The notes: generated by a model not told the origin, from the sequence alone. Positions 8,075-16,958 are shown, counted from the first letter of the stretch. The stretch: 64,000 bases of DNA from Halorubellus litoreus (GCF_037081675.1 NZ_JAZAQL010000002.1:1-64000); one strand, 5' to 3'. A program made the numbers and translations.

Positions 8075-9517
8075 ATGGACCGCTCCTCGCTCCCCGACGC
8101 CGCGTTCGTCGACCCGAGCGGCGCGAACGCCGCGGCCGTCCGGTCGATGGCGACGGACGTCCTCGACCAACTCCTCGACCAGCTCGCCGCCGCCGAGGAC
8201 CGACCGCCGCTACCAGCCGACCCGACACCACCGGCCGTCGACGTTCCGGACGACCCGCGCGACGCGGCAGCCCTCAAGGACGCACTCGAAGGCATCGTCG
8301 ACGGGTCGATGAACCCCGCACATCCCGGGTACATCGGGCACATGGATACGATGCCGACGACCGCGTCCGTCCTCGGCGACCTCGTCGCCGCCGCAGTCAA
8401 CAACAACATGCTGAGCGCCGAGATGTCGCCGGTGTTCACCGAACTCGAAGCCGAGTTGACGGCCCTGGTCGCCACAGCGTTCGGACTCGGCGCGGACGCG
8501 GGCGGCGTCATGACCAGCGGTGGGAGTCTCGCGAACCTCCAGGCGCTCGCCGTCGCACGGAACCGAGCGTTCGACGTCGCCGACTCGGGGCTCGCCGCCA
8601 CCAGCGACAGGCCTGTCGCGTTCGCGTCCGCGGCAGCGCACACGTCGCTCCAGAAGAGCGCGATGCTCCTCGGTCTCGGCAGCGACGCCATCGTTCCCGT
8701 CGAAACCGACGAGCACGGCCGGATGCGCCCCGCGGCACTCGAAGACGCCATCGCGCGTGCGAGCGAAGTCGGGAAGCGACCGTTCTGCGTCGTCGCAACC
8801 GCTGGCACGACCACGACCGGGAACGTCGACCCGCTCGACGAACTCGCGACCGTGGCTGCCCGCCACGACCTGTGGTTCCATGTGGACGCCGCGTACGGTG
8901 GCGCGCTCGCGTTCGCCGACGACGACCGGGGGCTCCTCGACGGCATCGAACGAGCGGATTCGGTGACGTTCAACCCACAGAAGTGGTGTTACGTCGCCAA
9001 GACGTGCGCGATGGTCCTTTTCGCGGACCGCGAAGTGCTGGACACCGACTTCCGGATCGGCGCACCATACATGCGAGCGGGCGAGCAACGCCGGAACCTC
9101 GGCGAGCTCTCCGTCCAGGGAACGCGACATGCGGACGTCCTCAAGCTCTGGTTGACGTTCCAGCATCTCGGGCGGAGCGGGCTCGCTGCGCTCGTCGAGG
9201 AGAGCTATCGCCTCACCGCGCTGGTCCGCGACGGCGTCGCGGCCCGCGAGGAACTGGCGTTGGCAACGGACCCGGAGCTGAACGTCGTCTGCTTCCGGGC
9301 GGCACCTGACTGGTGCGATTCGAGCGAGTACGACGCCCTGAACGACGCACTCCAGGTTTCGCTCTTGGAGGACGCGGACGTGTTCGTCTCACTGCCGACG
9401 TACCGCGAGCGCAAGTGGTTGCGCGCCGTCCTCCTGAATCCGTACACGACCGACGCGGTGGTCGATGGGCTGTTCGAGCACGTCGACGAGTTCCTCTCGG
9501 CGCGGCGCCCACGATGA
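8075..9517 (+). CDS. Group II PLP-dependent decarboxylase
   Basis: 480 residues of the glutamate/aromatic-amino-acid decarboxylase fold. Visible landmarks are NPAHPGYIGHMDT near the N-terminus, TSGGSLANLQAL for cofactor phosphate binding, HVDAAYGG with the Asp that contacts the pyridine nitrogen, and FNPQKW with Lys303 as the Schiff-base lysine. Relatives act on aspartate, 2,4-diaminobutyrate, tyrosine or glutamate; NPQKW in place of the more usual DxHKW leaves the substrate open. A CTTATC box centred ~27 nt before the ATG supports a leaderless start. No biosynthetic partners are adjacent. Confidence 0.88.
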   Translation: MDRSSLPDAAFVDPSGANAAAVRSMATDVLDQLLDQLAAAEDRPPLPADPTPPAVDVPDDPRDAAALKDALEGIVDGSMNPAHPGYIGHMDTMPTTASVLGDLVAAAVNNNMLSAEMSPVFTELEAELTALVATAFGLGADAGGVMTSGGSLANLQALAVARNRAFDVADSGLAATSDRPVAFASAAAHTSLQKSAMLLGLGSDAIVPVETDEHGRMRPAALEDAIARASEVGKRPFCVVATAGTTTTGNVDPLDELATVAARHDLWFHVDAAYGGALAFADDDRGLLDGIERADSVTFNPQKWCYVAKTCAMVLFADREVLDTDFRIGAPYMRAGEQRRNLGELSVQGTRHADVLKLWLTFQHLGRSGLAALVEESYRLTALVRDGVAAREELALATDPELNVVCFRAAPDWCDSSEYDALNDALQVSLLEDADVFVSLPTYRERKWLRAVLLNPYTTDAVVDGLFEHVDEFLSARRPR

Positions 9518-9562
9518 ACCACGACCGTCGATGCCGTCGCTTTCGAGTCGACTCGACGCTCG

Positions 9563-9841
9563 TCAGCACGTGGTCTTCGCGAACGCGTAGGAGCCGGCGG
9601 AGAGGAGGGTGACGCCGACGAGGAGCGGTGCGACGACGAACAGTGGATGCCAGGGAGTGCAGCCGTCGCAGACGCCGGCGGCGACCTGGGCGGTGATGGT
9701 GTACTGGGTGTAGCCGCCGTAGCTCGCGAGTGCGATGCCGAGGAGGGCGGCGGTTGCGCTCGCGAGGCGTGTCGGCGTGACGTGGTCGGTGGAGGACTGG
9801 GCGGTGGGCACATCTGACATCTCGAATCGCTGGTACTTCAT
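9563..9841 (-). CDS. Small two-TM membrane protein of unknown function
   Basis: 92 residues with two hydrophobic spans (ATAALLGIALASYGGY and PLFVVAPLLVGVTLLSAGSYAFA) separated by a loop holding a CDGC pair that could be a disulfide or metal site on the outer face. Start is uncertain: ATG at 9841 or the second Met at 9820 (MSDVPTAQS). I do not recognise the family. It is monocistronic, convergent with the decarboxylase. Confidence 0.65.
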   Translation of the reverse strand: MKYQRFEMSDVPTAQSSTDHVTPTRLASATAALLGIALASYGGYTQYTITAQVAAGVCDGCTPWHPLFVVAPLLVGVTLLSAGSYAFAKTTC

Positions 9842-10090
9842 TCCCGCGCTTCCTCAAATCGGGTTTTCACCTGCACAGTCAGGGCGACCGCATCGTTCCC
9901 ACGGATTCGGCTGCCGCTATCCCCGAGAACCGGACCGCGTGCGCCGCTCGCGGCCGTCTGGGAGCGCACGCCTCCAAGCCGAGCGAACCGATTTACTATA
10001 GCGAACAGTGGTTTATGGGATGGCGTTCGGACGCGCCGTTGCGTCCTCGAAATCGGTACGTTCAACTGCGCGACCCGGAAACCCCCAGGT

Positions 10091-10258
10091 ATGAGCCTCG
10101 AGCTAGAGCACTACTGCCCGGACTGCGACGACGACCGCGTCTTCTACAGAGCAGCGAGCACGACGCTGCACCTCGGGACGAAGGTCAAGTGGCACTGCCC
10201 GGACTGCGACTACGGGTTCGTCCAGGTCAACGGCGAGGTCGACACGTCCGAAGCCTGA
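10091..10258 (+). CDS. 55-residue zinc-ribbon protein
   Basis: The short frame beginning MSLELEHYCPDCDDDRVFYR contains two CPDC knuckles 28 residues apart (EHYCPDCDDD and WHCPDCDYGF), a compact four-Cys zinc ribbon, and ends VNGEVDTSEA. Codon use matches the neighbours. Such free-standing ribbons are frequent in haloarchaea and are mostly uncharacterised. The gene is overlapped by long spurious frames and is easily missed. Confidence 0.8.
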   Translation: MSLELEHYCPDCDDDRVFYRAASTTLHLGTKVKWHCPDCDYGFVQVNGEVDTSEA

Positions 10259-10353
10259 GTACTGACGGTCTCTCCTCTGCGAGTCGTCGACCGTCGAGCG
10301 CTAGCGCCGTCGCTCGCGAGCGACTGAATCGGCGAGAACGGGGGCTGGTCGCC

Positions 10354-11844
10354 TTAGTCGTCGAGTGCGCGCCAGCTGAGGCGGAGGTCGCGGGCGGCCT
10401 CGGTCTGGTCGATGCGCGCCGCGGTCGTGCGCTCGGGCGCGGCAGCGAGCGTCTCGTCGTCCTCGCTCGCGACCTCGTTGAACGCGCGAGCGAGCTGGTC
10501 GAGCGTGCGCTTGCCCTCTATCTCCGTGGGTTCGGTCATGAGCGCTTCGCTCACGATCTCCGGCCACTTCGTCGTCGGCGGGTGCACGCCGTAGTCGAGC
10601 ATGCGTTTCGCGACGTCCGCGGCGTCCTGGTCGCCGGCGCTCGCGACGAACTCGTGGTGGAACGGCCCGTAGGGGACGTCGTACTCGACCTGGCTCGCGA
10701 GGTAGTTCGCGTTCAGGACGGCCTTCGCGCTCGCGTCGCTGAGGCCGTCGTCGCCGAGGCGCGCGATGTACGCGTACGCTTTCGCGAGCACGAGCCAGTT
10801 CCCGTACTTCCCGTGGACCTTCCCGACCGAGTGCTCGGGGGTCTCGAACTCGTAGTGGAGCGGGCTCTCGTCGGGTGCTTCGACGACCTGCGGGTCCGGG
10901 AGGAACTCCGCGAGTTCGTCGACGACGCCGACGGGGCCGGCGCCGGGGCCGCCGCCGCCGTGGGGCGTTGCGAACGTCTTGTGGACGTTGTAGTGCATGA
11001 CGTCGAAGCCCATGTCGCCGGGGCGTCCGCGACCGAGGAGGGCGTTCAGGTTCGCGCCGTCGTAGTACAGGAGGCCGCCGGCGTCGTGCACCATGTCCGC
11101 GACCTGCTCGATGTCGCGCTCGAAGAGCCCGAGCGTGTTCGGGTTCGTGAGCATCAGGAGCGCGGTGTCGTCGCCGAGTGCCTCCTCGAGCGCTTCGAGG
11201 TCAACGCGGCCGTCCTCGCCGCCGGGGAGGCTGACGACGTCGAACCCGGCGAGGGCGGCGCTCGCGAAGTTCGTGCCGTGCGCGCTCTCGGGGACGATGA
11301 TCTCCGAGCGGTCCTCGCCGTTCGCCTCGTGATAGGCGTCCGCGACGAGGACGCCCGTGAACTCGCCCGCGGCGCCCGCGGGCGGATGGAGCGTGACGGC
11401 GTCCATCCCGCCGATGCGCGCGAGGTAATCCTGGAGCGAGTGCAGCACGGAGAGCGTGCCCTGCACTGCCTCCACGGGCCGGTCCGGGTGGACGAGGCCG
11501 TTCGGGTCCGCGGCGACGTCCTCGGTGAACGCCGGATTGTACTTCATCGTACACGACCCGAGGGGGTAGGGGCCGCTGTCGATGCCGTAGTTCATCTCGG
11601 AGAGCCGGGTGTAGTGCCGGACGAGGTCCGGCTCTTCGAGCTTCGGTAGCTCGAGTTCGTCGCGCGTGAGGTCGTCGGGGAGCGGACTGTCGTCGTAGTC
11701 CGCTTCCGTCGTTCGCTTCTCCGAACTCAGGGGTTCGTGGCGGTCGCCGTCGGACCACCGCGCCTGGTCGAAGTGGAACCCGTCGGCGCTCGCGTCGTCG
11801 GTCCCGTCGCGTCCGCCGTCGTCGGCGTCCTCGGGGCCGTTCAT
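10354..11844 (-). CDS. gcvPB: Glycine dehydrogenase (decarboxylating) subunit 2, P-protein beta
   Basis: 496-residue PLP-bearing half of the archaeal two-subunit P-protein, which decarboxylates glycine and passes the aminomethyl group to GcvH. Recognisable blocks are the substrate/cofactor loop MNYGIDSGPYPLGSCTMKYNP, PAGAAGEFTG, and HYNVHKTFATPHGGGGPG with Lys289 as the PLP lysine. An acidic leader of ~75 residues precedes the conserved domain. The ATG overlaps the gcvPA stop by ATGA, so the two subunits are translated in step. Confidence 0.95.
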   Translation of the reverse strand: MNGPEDADDGGRDGTDDASADGFHFDQARWSDGDRHEPLSSEKRTTEADYDDSPLPDDLTRDELELPKLEEPDLVRHYTRLSEMNYGIDSGPYPLGSCTMKYNPAFTEDVAADPNGLVHPDRPVEAVQGTLSVLHSLQDYLARIGGMDAVTLHPPAGAAGEFTGVLVADAYHEANGEDRSEIIVPESAHGTNFASAALAGFDVVSLPGGEDGRVDLEALEEALGDDTALLMLTNPNTLGLFERDIEQVADMVHDAGGLLYYDGANLNALLGRGRPGDMGFDVMHYNVHKTFATPHGGGGPGAGPVGVVDELAEFLPDPQVVEAPDESPLHYEFETPEHSVGKVHGKYGNWLVLAKAYAYIARLGDDGLSDASAKAVLNANYLASQVEYDVPYGPFHHEFVASAGDQDAADVAKRMLDYGVHPPTTKWPEIVSEALMTEPTEIEGKRTLDQLARAFNEVASEDDETLAAAPERTTAARIDQTEAARDLRLSWRALDD

Positions 11845-13178
11845 CGTGCCACCTCCGTGAGCGCGTCGACGAAGTCGTCGCGCTCGGATTCGGTGGTGCC
11901 GACCGTACACAGCTGGACGTGGTGTTCGTCGAGGACGTGGACGGCGTAGCCCTCGTCGACGAGGTCGTCGCCGATGGCGGGCGCGGGCTGGTCGGTGTGC
12001 GCGACGAACTCGCGGAGGTGATGGCGGCCGTGATGGGGTGCCTGCACGCCCTTGACGTCGTCGACGCGGGCGGCGAGGTCTCGGGCGTCCGCGACGTCGC
12101 GCTTCGCGAGGTCCGCGAGCCCGTCCGCGCCGAGGCCAGTCGCGTGCATCGCGGCGCGGAGGGCGACCCACGCCTGGTTCGTGCAGATGTTCGACGTCGC
12201 GCGCTCCCGGCGGATGTGCTGCTCGCGCGTCTGGAGCGTGAGCGTGTACGTCCTGGTGCCGTCGGCGTCCGTGCTCGCGCCGACGAGGCGGCCGGGGACC
12301 TGGCGGACGAAGTCCTCGCGGCACGCGAACAGCCCGAGGTCCATCCCGTAGCTCTGCGGGAGGCCGAGCGCGCTCGCGGAGCCGACGACGACGTCCGCGC
12401 CGACGCTCGCGGGCTCTTCGAGGAGCGCGAGCGACACGGGGTCGCTCCCGAGGACGAACAGCGCGTCGTCGTCGTCCGCGAGGTCACCGACGGCGTCCAG
12501 GTTCTCCTCGATGCAGCCCCGGACGGTCGGCGTCTCCGCGTACACCATCACGGTCTCGTCGTCGACGCGGTCCTGCAGGTCGGCGAGGTCGGCGTTCCCG
12601 TCGTCCATGGCGTACGACTCGACGACGAGATCGGTGCCGGCGACGTAGTTCCCGAGCACCTCCCGACGCCCGGATTCGAGGTGATCGGGGACGAGCACGC
12701 GCGTCCCGGAGGTCGCGCGGAGGCGTTCGGCGAGCGTCGCCGCTTCGCCGAGCGCGGTCGCGGCGTCGTACATCGAGCAGTTCGCGATACCCAGGCCGGT
12801 GAGTTCGACGAGGAGGCTCTGGTACTCGAACAGCGCCTGCAGGAACCCCTGCGTGACCTCGGGCTGGTATTGCGTGTAGCTCGTGAGGAACTCCGAGCGG
12901 TCCGCGAGGTGGTCGATGGCGCTCGGGACGTAGTAGTCGTAGTGCCCGCGCCCGAGGAGTTCGACGAGGTCGCGGTTCTTCGCGAGTTCGTCGGCCATCT
13001 CCGCGCGGATCTCGCGTTCTGTGCGCGCGTCGATGCCGAAGTCGCCGTCGAACCGGACGCTGTCGGGGATGTCGAACAGGTCCTCCTCGCTGTCGACGCC
13101 GACCGCGTCGAGCATCGTCCGCGTCTCCGCGTCACCGTGGGGCGCGTACGGCGTTCCGCTGGTGTCTCGTCCGTTCAT
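11841..13178 (-). CDS. gcvPA: Glycine dehydrogenase (decarboxylating) subunit 1, P-protein alpha
   Basis: 445 residues from MNGRDTSGTPYAPHGDAETR. HGDAETRTMLDAVGVDSEEDLFDIP is the usual N-terminus; YTQYQPEVTQGFLQALFEYQ and the GIANCSMYDAATALGEA block are diagnostic of the alpha subunit. The frame stays open a further ~100 codons upstream but that part has no conserved features. The Met at 13178 has a GGAGGT ribosome-binding sequence before it. It forms an operon with gcvPB; the T and H genes lie ~3.4 kb away instead of adjacent. Confidence 0.95.
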   Translation of the reverse strand: MNGRDTSGTPYAPHGDAETRTMLDAVGVDSEEDLFDIPDSVRFDGDFGIDARTEREIRAEMADELAKNRDLVELLGRGHYDYYVPSAIDHLADRSEFLTSYTQYQPEVTQGFLQALFEYQSLLVELTGLGIANCSMYDAATALGEAATLAERLRATSGTRVLVPDHLESGRREVLGNYVAGTDLVVESYAMDDGNADLADLQDRVDDETVMVYAETPTVRGCIEENLDAVGDLADDDDALFVLGSDPVSLALLEEPASVGADVVVGSASALGLPQSYGMDLGLFACREDFVRQVPGRLVGASTDADGTRTYTLTLQTREQHIRRERATSNICTNQAWVALRAAMHATGLGADGLADLAKRDVADARDLAARVDDVKGVQAPHHGRHHLREFVAHTDQPAPAIGDDLVDEGYAVHVLDEHHVQLCTVGTTESERDDFVDALTEVAR

Positions 13179-13187
13179 ACGTCGACG

Positions 13188-13193
13188 ACCTCC
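13188..13193 (-). promoter_or_regulatory. Shine-Dalgarno sequence of gcvPA
   Basis: GGAGGT on the minus strand with a 9-nt gap to the gcvPA ATG. Most genes here look leaderless, so a strong SD marks gcvPA as having a 5' leader and fixes its start. Confidence 0.6.
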
Positions 13194-13499
13194 TGGTGTG
13201 TGGCTGGTGTCATGCGTGGGGTGGATGATGGTCGCGTGCCGGCCGCGACGCCCGGGGTCGAGCGACGCGACGGGTGACCGACGGTATCGGTTCTCTGCCG
13301 GCGATTCGGACCCCTCCCACATGAGCGGTACGGTTCCGGCCCCTGGAGTATGCACGGACGTGGGTAGAATCGGTGGTTCGTTCCCTTCGATAGGTTCGTT
13401 CCTGCATACTATCCGCGATTGTTGCCGCGCTCGCCTCGACACCGCTCGCGGCACGCTCGACGCCCGACTCCGGGGCAGCCGCTCCACCGCGACGGCGGT
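13194..13499. other. Spacer upstream of gcvPA
   Basis: About 300 bp between the gcvPA leader and the end of the sugar-kinase gene. It must contain the gcvPA promoter and 5' leader. No open frame with convincing codon use and no T-rich terminator stand out, and it does not match the conserved core of the bacterial glycine riboswitch. Confidence 0.5.
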
Positions 13500-14471
13500 T
13501 CAGGCGAGGTGCGCGCGGACGCGCTCGCGGTCCGGGACCGCGGTCTGGACGCCCTCGGTCGTCGTGGAGAGTGCAGCCGCGGTCGTCGCCATCTCGACGG
13601 CGTGAGGCATCGCGGTGTCGTGCGCGAGCTCGGCCGCGAGGAACCCGTCGAAGACGTCGCCCGCGCCCGTGGTATCGACGGGGTCGACCCCCGGTGGCCG
13701 CCGCTCGAACGCCTCGCTCGTCCAGAGCCCGCGAGTTCCGGGGGTGACGGTGACGCCGTCCGCACCTCGCGTGCGTACCACGACCCCGTCGAAGCTCTCG
13801 ATACCCTCCCGGAGGCGCGCGTACTCGCCGTCGTTCGGCGTGACGACGTCCACGCACTCGTGGCCGAGCACGCGCGCGGCGTGCTCGTCCGCCGGCGACG
13901 GGTCGTACACGACCACTGGTCGCGTCCCCGTCTCCTCGTGGTGTCGCGCGAGGACGTCGAGCGCGCCGAGGAGCGCGTCCGCCGGGAGTTCGTTCTGGAC
14001 GACGACGCAGTCCGCCGTCCGGAGCGCCTCGGCGTGGCGGCGCGCGGCGGCACGGTCCATCCAGCCGTTCGCGCCCGCGACGATCGCGATGTGGTTCTCG
14101 CCCGTCCCCTCGTCCACCGCGACGTACGCCGCGCCCGTCGGCCCCGGCGCCTCCTCGACGCCGGAGACGTCGACGCCGCGCGAGGCGAGCTGTTCGCGGA
14201 CCGCGTGCTCGCTCGCGTCCACGCCGACCGCACCGAGGAACGCCGCGTCCGCGCCCGCACTCGCCGCGGCAACTGCCTGATTCGCGCCCTTACCGCCGAG
14301 GAACGTCTCGTGGAACGCCTCCGCGAAGTCCACTGGCACGGACTCGACCGCCACCGTCTCCCCCGGTTCCGGGAACCACGCGTACTCCGCGGCGGCGTCG
14401 TCGAGCCACCCGCTATCGCAGTACCGGACGTGGTCGACGTTCACGCTCCCGAAACTCGCCACCCTGCTCAT
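13500..14471 (-). CDS. PfkB-family sugar kinase (ribokinase-like)
   Basis: 323 residues. FLGGKGANQAVAAASAGADAAFLG is the N-terminal PfkB signature and DTTGAGDVFDGFLAAEL the C-terminal one, with the catalytic Asp in GAGD; NELPADALLGAL and TPNDGEYARL are ribokinase-like. It would phosphorylate ribose or a related pentose in the cytosol. It diverges from a nucleoside hydrolase 118 nt away, which would release ribose, so the pair looks like a nucleoside salvage unit. Haloarchaea also contain PfkB-type ribose-1-phosphate kinases, which cannot be excluded from sequence alone. Confidence 0.85.
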   Translation of the reverse strand: MSRVASFGSVNVDHVRYCDSGWLDDAAAEYAWFPEPGETVAVESVPVDFAEAFHETFLGGKGANQAVAAASAGADAAFLGAVGVDASEHAVREQLASRGVDVSGVEEAPGPTGAAYVAVDEGTGENHIAIVAGANGWMDRAAARRHAEALRTADCVVVQNELPADALLGALDVLARHHEETGTRPVVVYDPSPADEHAARVLGHECVDVVTPNDGEYARLREGIESFDGVVVRTRGADGVTVTPGTRGLWTSEAFERRPPGVDPVDTTGAGDVFDGFLAAELAHDTAMPHAVEMATTAAALSTTTEGVQTAVPDRERVRAHLA

Positions 14472-14589
14472 ACCCCCTCGACGCCCCCCGAGACAAAGAG
14501 CGTTCCCGACTCGTCGGGCGAACCCGCCCCGACGGCGGACCGAGGCGCGTGACGATGCCGTTATGCTCCCCCTCTCCCACGACCCGAGC

Positions 14590-15546
14590 ATGACACGTCG
14601 CGTACTCCTCGACACGGACACCGCGGGGGACGACACGATGGCCATCCTCATGGCCGCGCTCGCCGACAGCGTCACCATCGAAGCGCTCACCATCGTCGCG
14701 GGGAACGTCGAGTTCGACCACCAGGTCGCGAACGCCAAGTACACCCTCCAGCTCGCCGGAAAGGGCGACGACGTCCCGGTCTACGAGGGCGCGCGGACGC
14801 CGCTCGTGAAGGACCACGAGCACGTCGACCACATCCACGGCGACGGCGGCCTCGGCGGCGAGATCTACCCGGACACCGGTATCCCGAGCGCGGACGGCTA
14901 CGGCCCGGACGCCATCGTCGACGCTGCGCGCACGCACCCCGGAGAGGTGACGCTCGTCTGCATCGGCCCGCTCACGAACGTCGCGCTCGCGCTCCGCCGC
15001 GAGCCCGAACTCGGACGACTACTGGACGACGTCTGGGTGATGGGTGGCGCGGTGAACACGCTCGGGAACGACACGCCGAGCGCCGAGTACAACTTCTGGG
15101 TGGACCCCGACGCCGCGAAGGTCGTCCTGAACGAACTCGACGTCACGCTCGTCGACTGGGGGCTCACCGTCCGGCAGGCGATGCTCGAAGGCGACGAACT
15201 CGCCGTGTTCGAGGAGTCCGACAGCGAGTACGCCGAATTCTTCACCACGATAACGGAGCACCCGCGGGAGTTCTCGAAGGAGCGCCTCGGCGTCGACGCC
15301 ACCACCCAACCCGACTCCGTCACCGTCGCCTGCATGCTCGAACCCGACCTCGTCACGGGGTCGAACACGTACCACGTCGACGTCGACGAACGCGAAGGCC
15401 TCACGCGCGGCTACAGCATGGTCGACGAACTCGGGATCACCGACGGCGAACCCCGAACTGAAGTGGTCGAAGAGATAGACGCCGCCGCGTTCGAAGAGAT
15501 GTTCAGCGACATGCTGCTGCACGGCGACCCAGAGCGCTCGCGGTGA
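14590..15546 (+). CDS. Inosine/uridine-preferring nucleoside hydrolase
   Basis: 318 residues of the IunH fold, hydrolysing the N-glycosidic bond of ribonucleosides. The calcium-binding motif is VLLDTDTAGDDTMAI (DTDxxxDD); other conserved segments are TIVAGNVEFDH, CIGPLTNVALAL, VWVMGGAVN, EYNFWVDPDAAKVV and the C-terminal DSVTVACML. An upstream in-frame ATG at 14563 lies inside a GTTATG box centred ~28 nt before 14590, so I prefer the leaderless start at MTRRVLLD. It is divergent from the kinase, implying shared control. Confidence 0.9.
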   Translation: MTRRVLLDTDTAGDDTMAILMAALADSVTIEALTIVAGNVEFDHQVANAKYTLQLAGKGDDVPVYEGARTPLVKDHEHVDHIHGDGGLGGEIYPDTGIPSADGYGPDAIVDAARTHPGEVTLVCIGPLTNVALALRREPELGRLLDDVWVMGGAVNTLGNDTPSAEYNFWVDPDAAKVVLNELDVTLVDWGLTVRQAMLEGDELAVFEESDSEYAEFFTTITEHPREFSKERLGVDATTQPDSVTVACMLEPDLVTGSNTYHVDVDEREGLTRGYSMVDELGITDGEPRTEVVEEIDAAAFEEMFSDMLLHGDPERSR

Positions 15547-15591
15547 AGTCCAGTGCAGGAGACTGGTCCCATTCACGGACGATTTACTGAA

Positions 15592-15936
15592 TCAACTGTA
15601 CAATAGGGCTGCTACTATTTCATATGCTAAGATGCTTATTAGGTTTCCCAGAAACAGACTCGTTGCACTGCTGAAATCAGGCGATATTACGCTTACAGCC
15701 CCTATATATACGATAGCGAAAACCCCCAAGACGGCCATTCGACGAGGAGTTGAGGAGGAAGCGTAGCGTGTCCAAAGTTGCTCCACATCAGCCACAGATG
15801 AGATTAGAACCACGAGAAGTGAGATTAACAGCCCTCCTGCTAAGAAGAGAGGTGCAATTGTTTCACCCCGGGATACAAGCGTAGAGATCGCGAAGGCGAT
15901 GAGTAAGCCTGTCCAGAGGATACCTTTCATACTCAT
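15592..15936 (-). CDS. Small multi-spanning membrane protein in a low-GC patch
   Basis: 114 residues from MSMKGILWTG with four hydrophobic spans (ILWTGLLIAFAIS, IAPLFLAGGLLISLLVVLI, MAVLGVFAIVYIGAVSV, SLFLGNLISILAYEIVAALL). An ATG at 15960 would add MDILNPRE, but a TATAAATA box ends only 6 nt upstream of it, which fits a transcript starting near 15944 and translation from 15936 (or 15930). Base composition is clearly lower in GC than the neighbours, suggesting acquisition. The family is unknown. Confidence 0.65.
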   Translation of the reverse strand: MSMKGILWTGLLIAFAISTLVSRGETIAPLFLAGGLLISLLVVLISSVADVEQLWTRYASSSTPRRMAVLGVFAIVYIGAVSVISPDFSSATSLFLGNLISILAYEIVAALLYS

Positions 15937-15966
15937 CTCTCGGGGGTTCAGGATATCCATGTCGAC

Positions 15967-15974
15967 TATTTATA
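15967..15974 (-). promoter_or_regulatory. TATA box (TATAAATA) for the low-GC membrane protein
   Basis: A near-ideal archaeal TATA box on the minus strand overlapping the stop codon of the decayed gene. Its distance selects the internal Met at 15936 or 15930 over the first ATG at 15960. Confidence 0.5.
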
Positions 15975-16499
15975 CGTCACGCCAGTAATCGCCTTCACCG
16001 TCCTCCGTCAATGGAAGGTAGTTTCCGGTTCCGGGTGCATAAGTATCACAGGCATTGTCAGGATTATCCCATCCAGCATTTTTCAGATGTGACTTTTTGA
16101 TTTCTACAACTTTTCTGACCCCACATGTATCAGGACAAATTCAATTGCGCGCTTCCATGTCATAGGGTTCCCGATACAACCATTGATTCTACACCATTCA
16201 TGTCCCTGAGTGGACGGCGAGTCTGAGTCTGGGTTGCGATCTACTAGGCTACCAGTGCTTGTTGTAATGGAACCATCCTCTGTATTATCAGCAGTTCCCG
16301 GCCCGTTGGAATCCCTGGAAATGATAGTCAGTTTGGCATACCCGAGTGGATGCGAAACCACCTCCTCCTGATGCTCGATCGCGGATGCTCGGGTGGCAAT
16401 ATGTGCAACGGTTGTCTCAGGAATATCCCGATTGCTTGTATTGTTTCCAATCCAAATGAAAGCGCCATCTTTGCCACCCGAACGATATCGATTTAGTTC
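15970..16499 (-). pseudogene. Decayed gene: 5' truncated and frameshifted
   Basis: A frame without any early start codon runs from 16499 (ELNRYRSGGKDGAFIWIGNN) to 16104. It has no ATG, only a late GTG at ~16361, and an in-frame stop at 16500-16502 lies just before it. Around 16120-16145 the protein-like signal moves to another frame, which continues CPDTCGVRKVVEIKKSH... and ends GDYWRDV at 15970. The two halves read as one ~175-residue Cys-containing protein (HEWCRINGC plus CPDTCG) broken by one frameshift and missing its N-terminus. I do not recognise the family. The codon composition is AT-rich relative to surroundings. Confidence 0.6.
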
Positions 16500-16574
16500 T
16501 TAGACAACACAATCGTAAATAAGTGTAACTTTCCGTTCCGTCGTGAATCTCCTTGAAGGTGAGTCGGCCGCGAC

Positions 16575-16958
16575 TCAGGCGATCTGGTCGTCGTACTCCT
16601 CGGCCGTGAGGAGTTCGTCGAGTTCGCTCTCGTCGCTCATCTCGATTTCGAGCATCCAGCCGTCGCCGTAGGGGTCGTCGTTCACGAGTTCGGGGGCGTC
16701 GAACAGGTCCTCGTTTACTGCCGTCACTTCGCCGCTGACGGGCGCGTAGAGGTCGCTGACTGCTTTGATGGATTCGACGACGCCGAACGCCTCGTCGTGG
16801 GTCACCGAATCGCCGACGTCCGGGAGTTCGACGAAGACGACGTCGCCGAGTTCGTCCTGCGCGAAGTCACTGATGCCGACGCGGACCGTGTCGCCGTCGC
16901 GGGCCGCGTACTCGTGCGATTCCATGTACTGCCGGTCGTCTGGGATGTTGAAGCTCAT
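16575..16958 (-). CDS. gcvH: Glycine cleavage system H protein
   Basis: 127-residue lipoyl carrier that shuttles the aminomethyl group between P, T and L proteins. The lipoylation motif is VVESIKAVSD with Lys65; VGISDFAQDELGDVVFVELP and the C-terminal NDDPYGDGWMLEIEM are standard. The ATG overlaps the gcvT stop (ATGA), so T and H are coupled. Confidence 0.96.
   Translation of the reverse strand: MSFNIPDDRQYMESHEYAARDGDTVRVGISDFAQDELGDVVFVELPDVGDSVTHDEAFGVVESIKAVSDLYAPVSGEVTAVNEDLFDAPELVNDDPYGDGWMLEIEMSDESELDELLTAEEYDDQIA

Noticed and set aside
10354..12324. A gcvPB start far upstream giving a 656-residue protein
   Set aside because: The extra ~160 residues are Arg/Pro-rich antisense-like sequence inside gcvPA; the ATGA overlap at 11841-11844 marks the true start.
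13194..13499. Glycine riboswitch upstream of gcvPA
   Set aside because: The conserved glycine aptamer core could not be found on the minus strand; only an SD sequence is visible.
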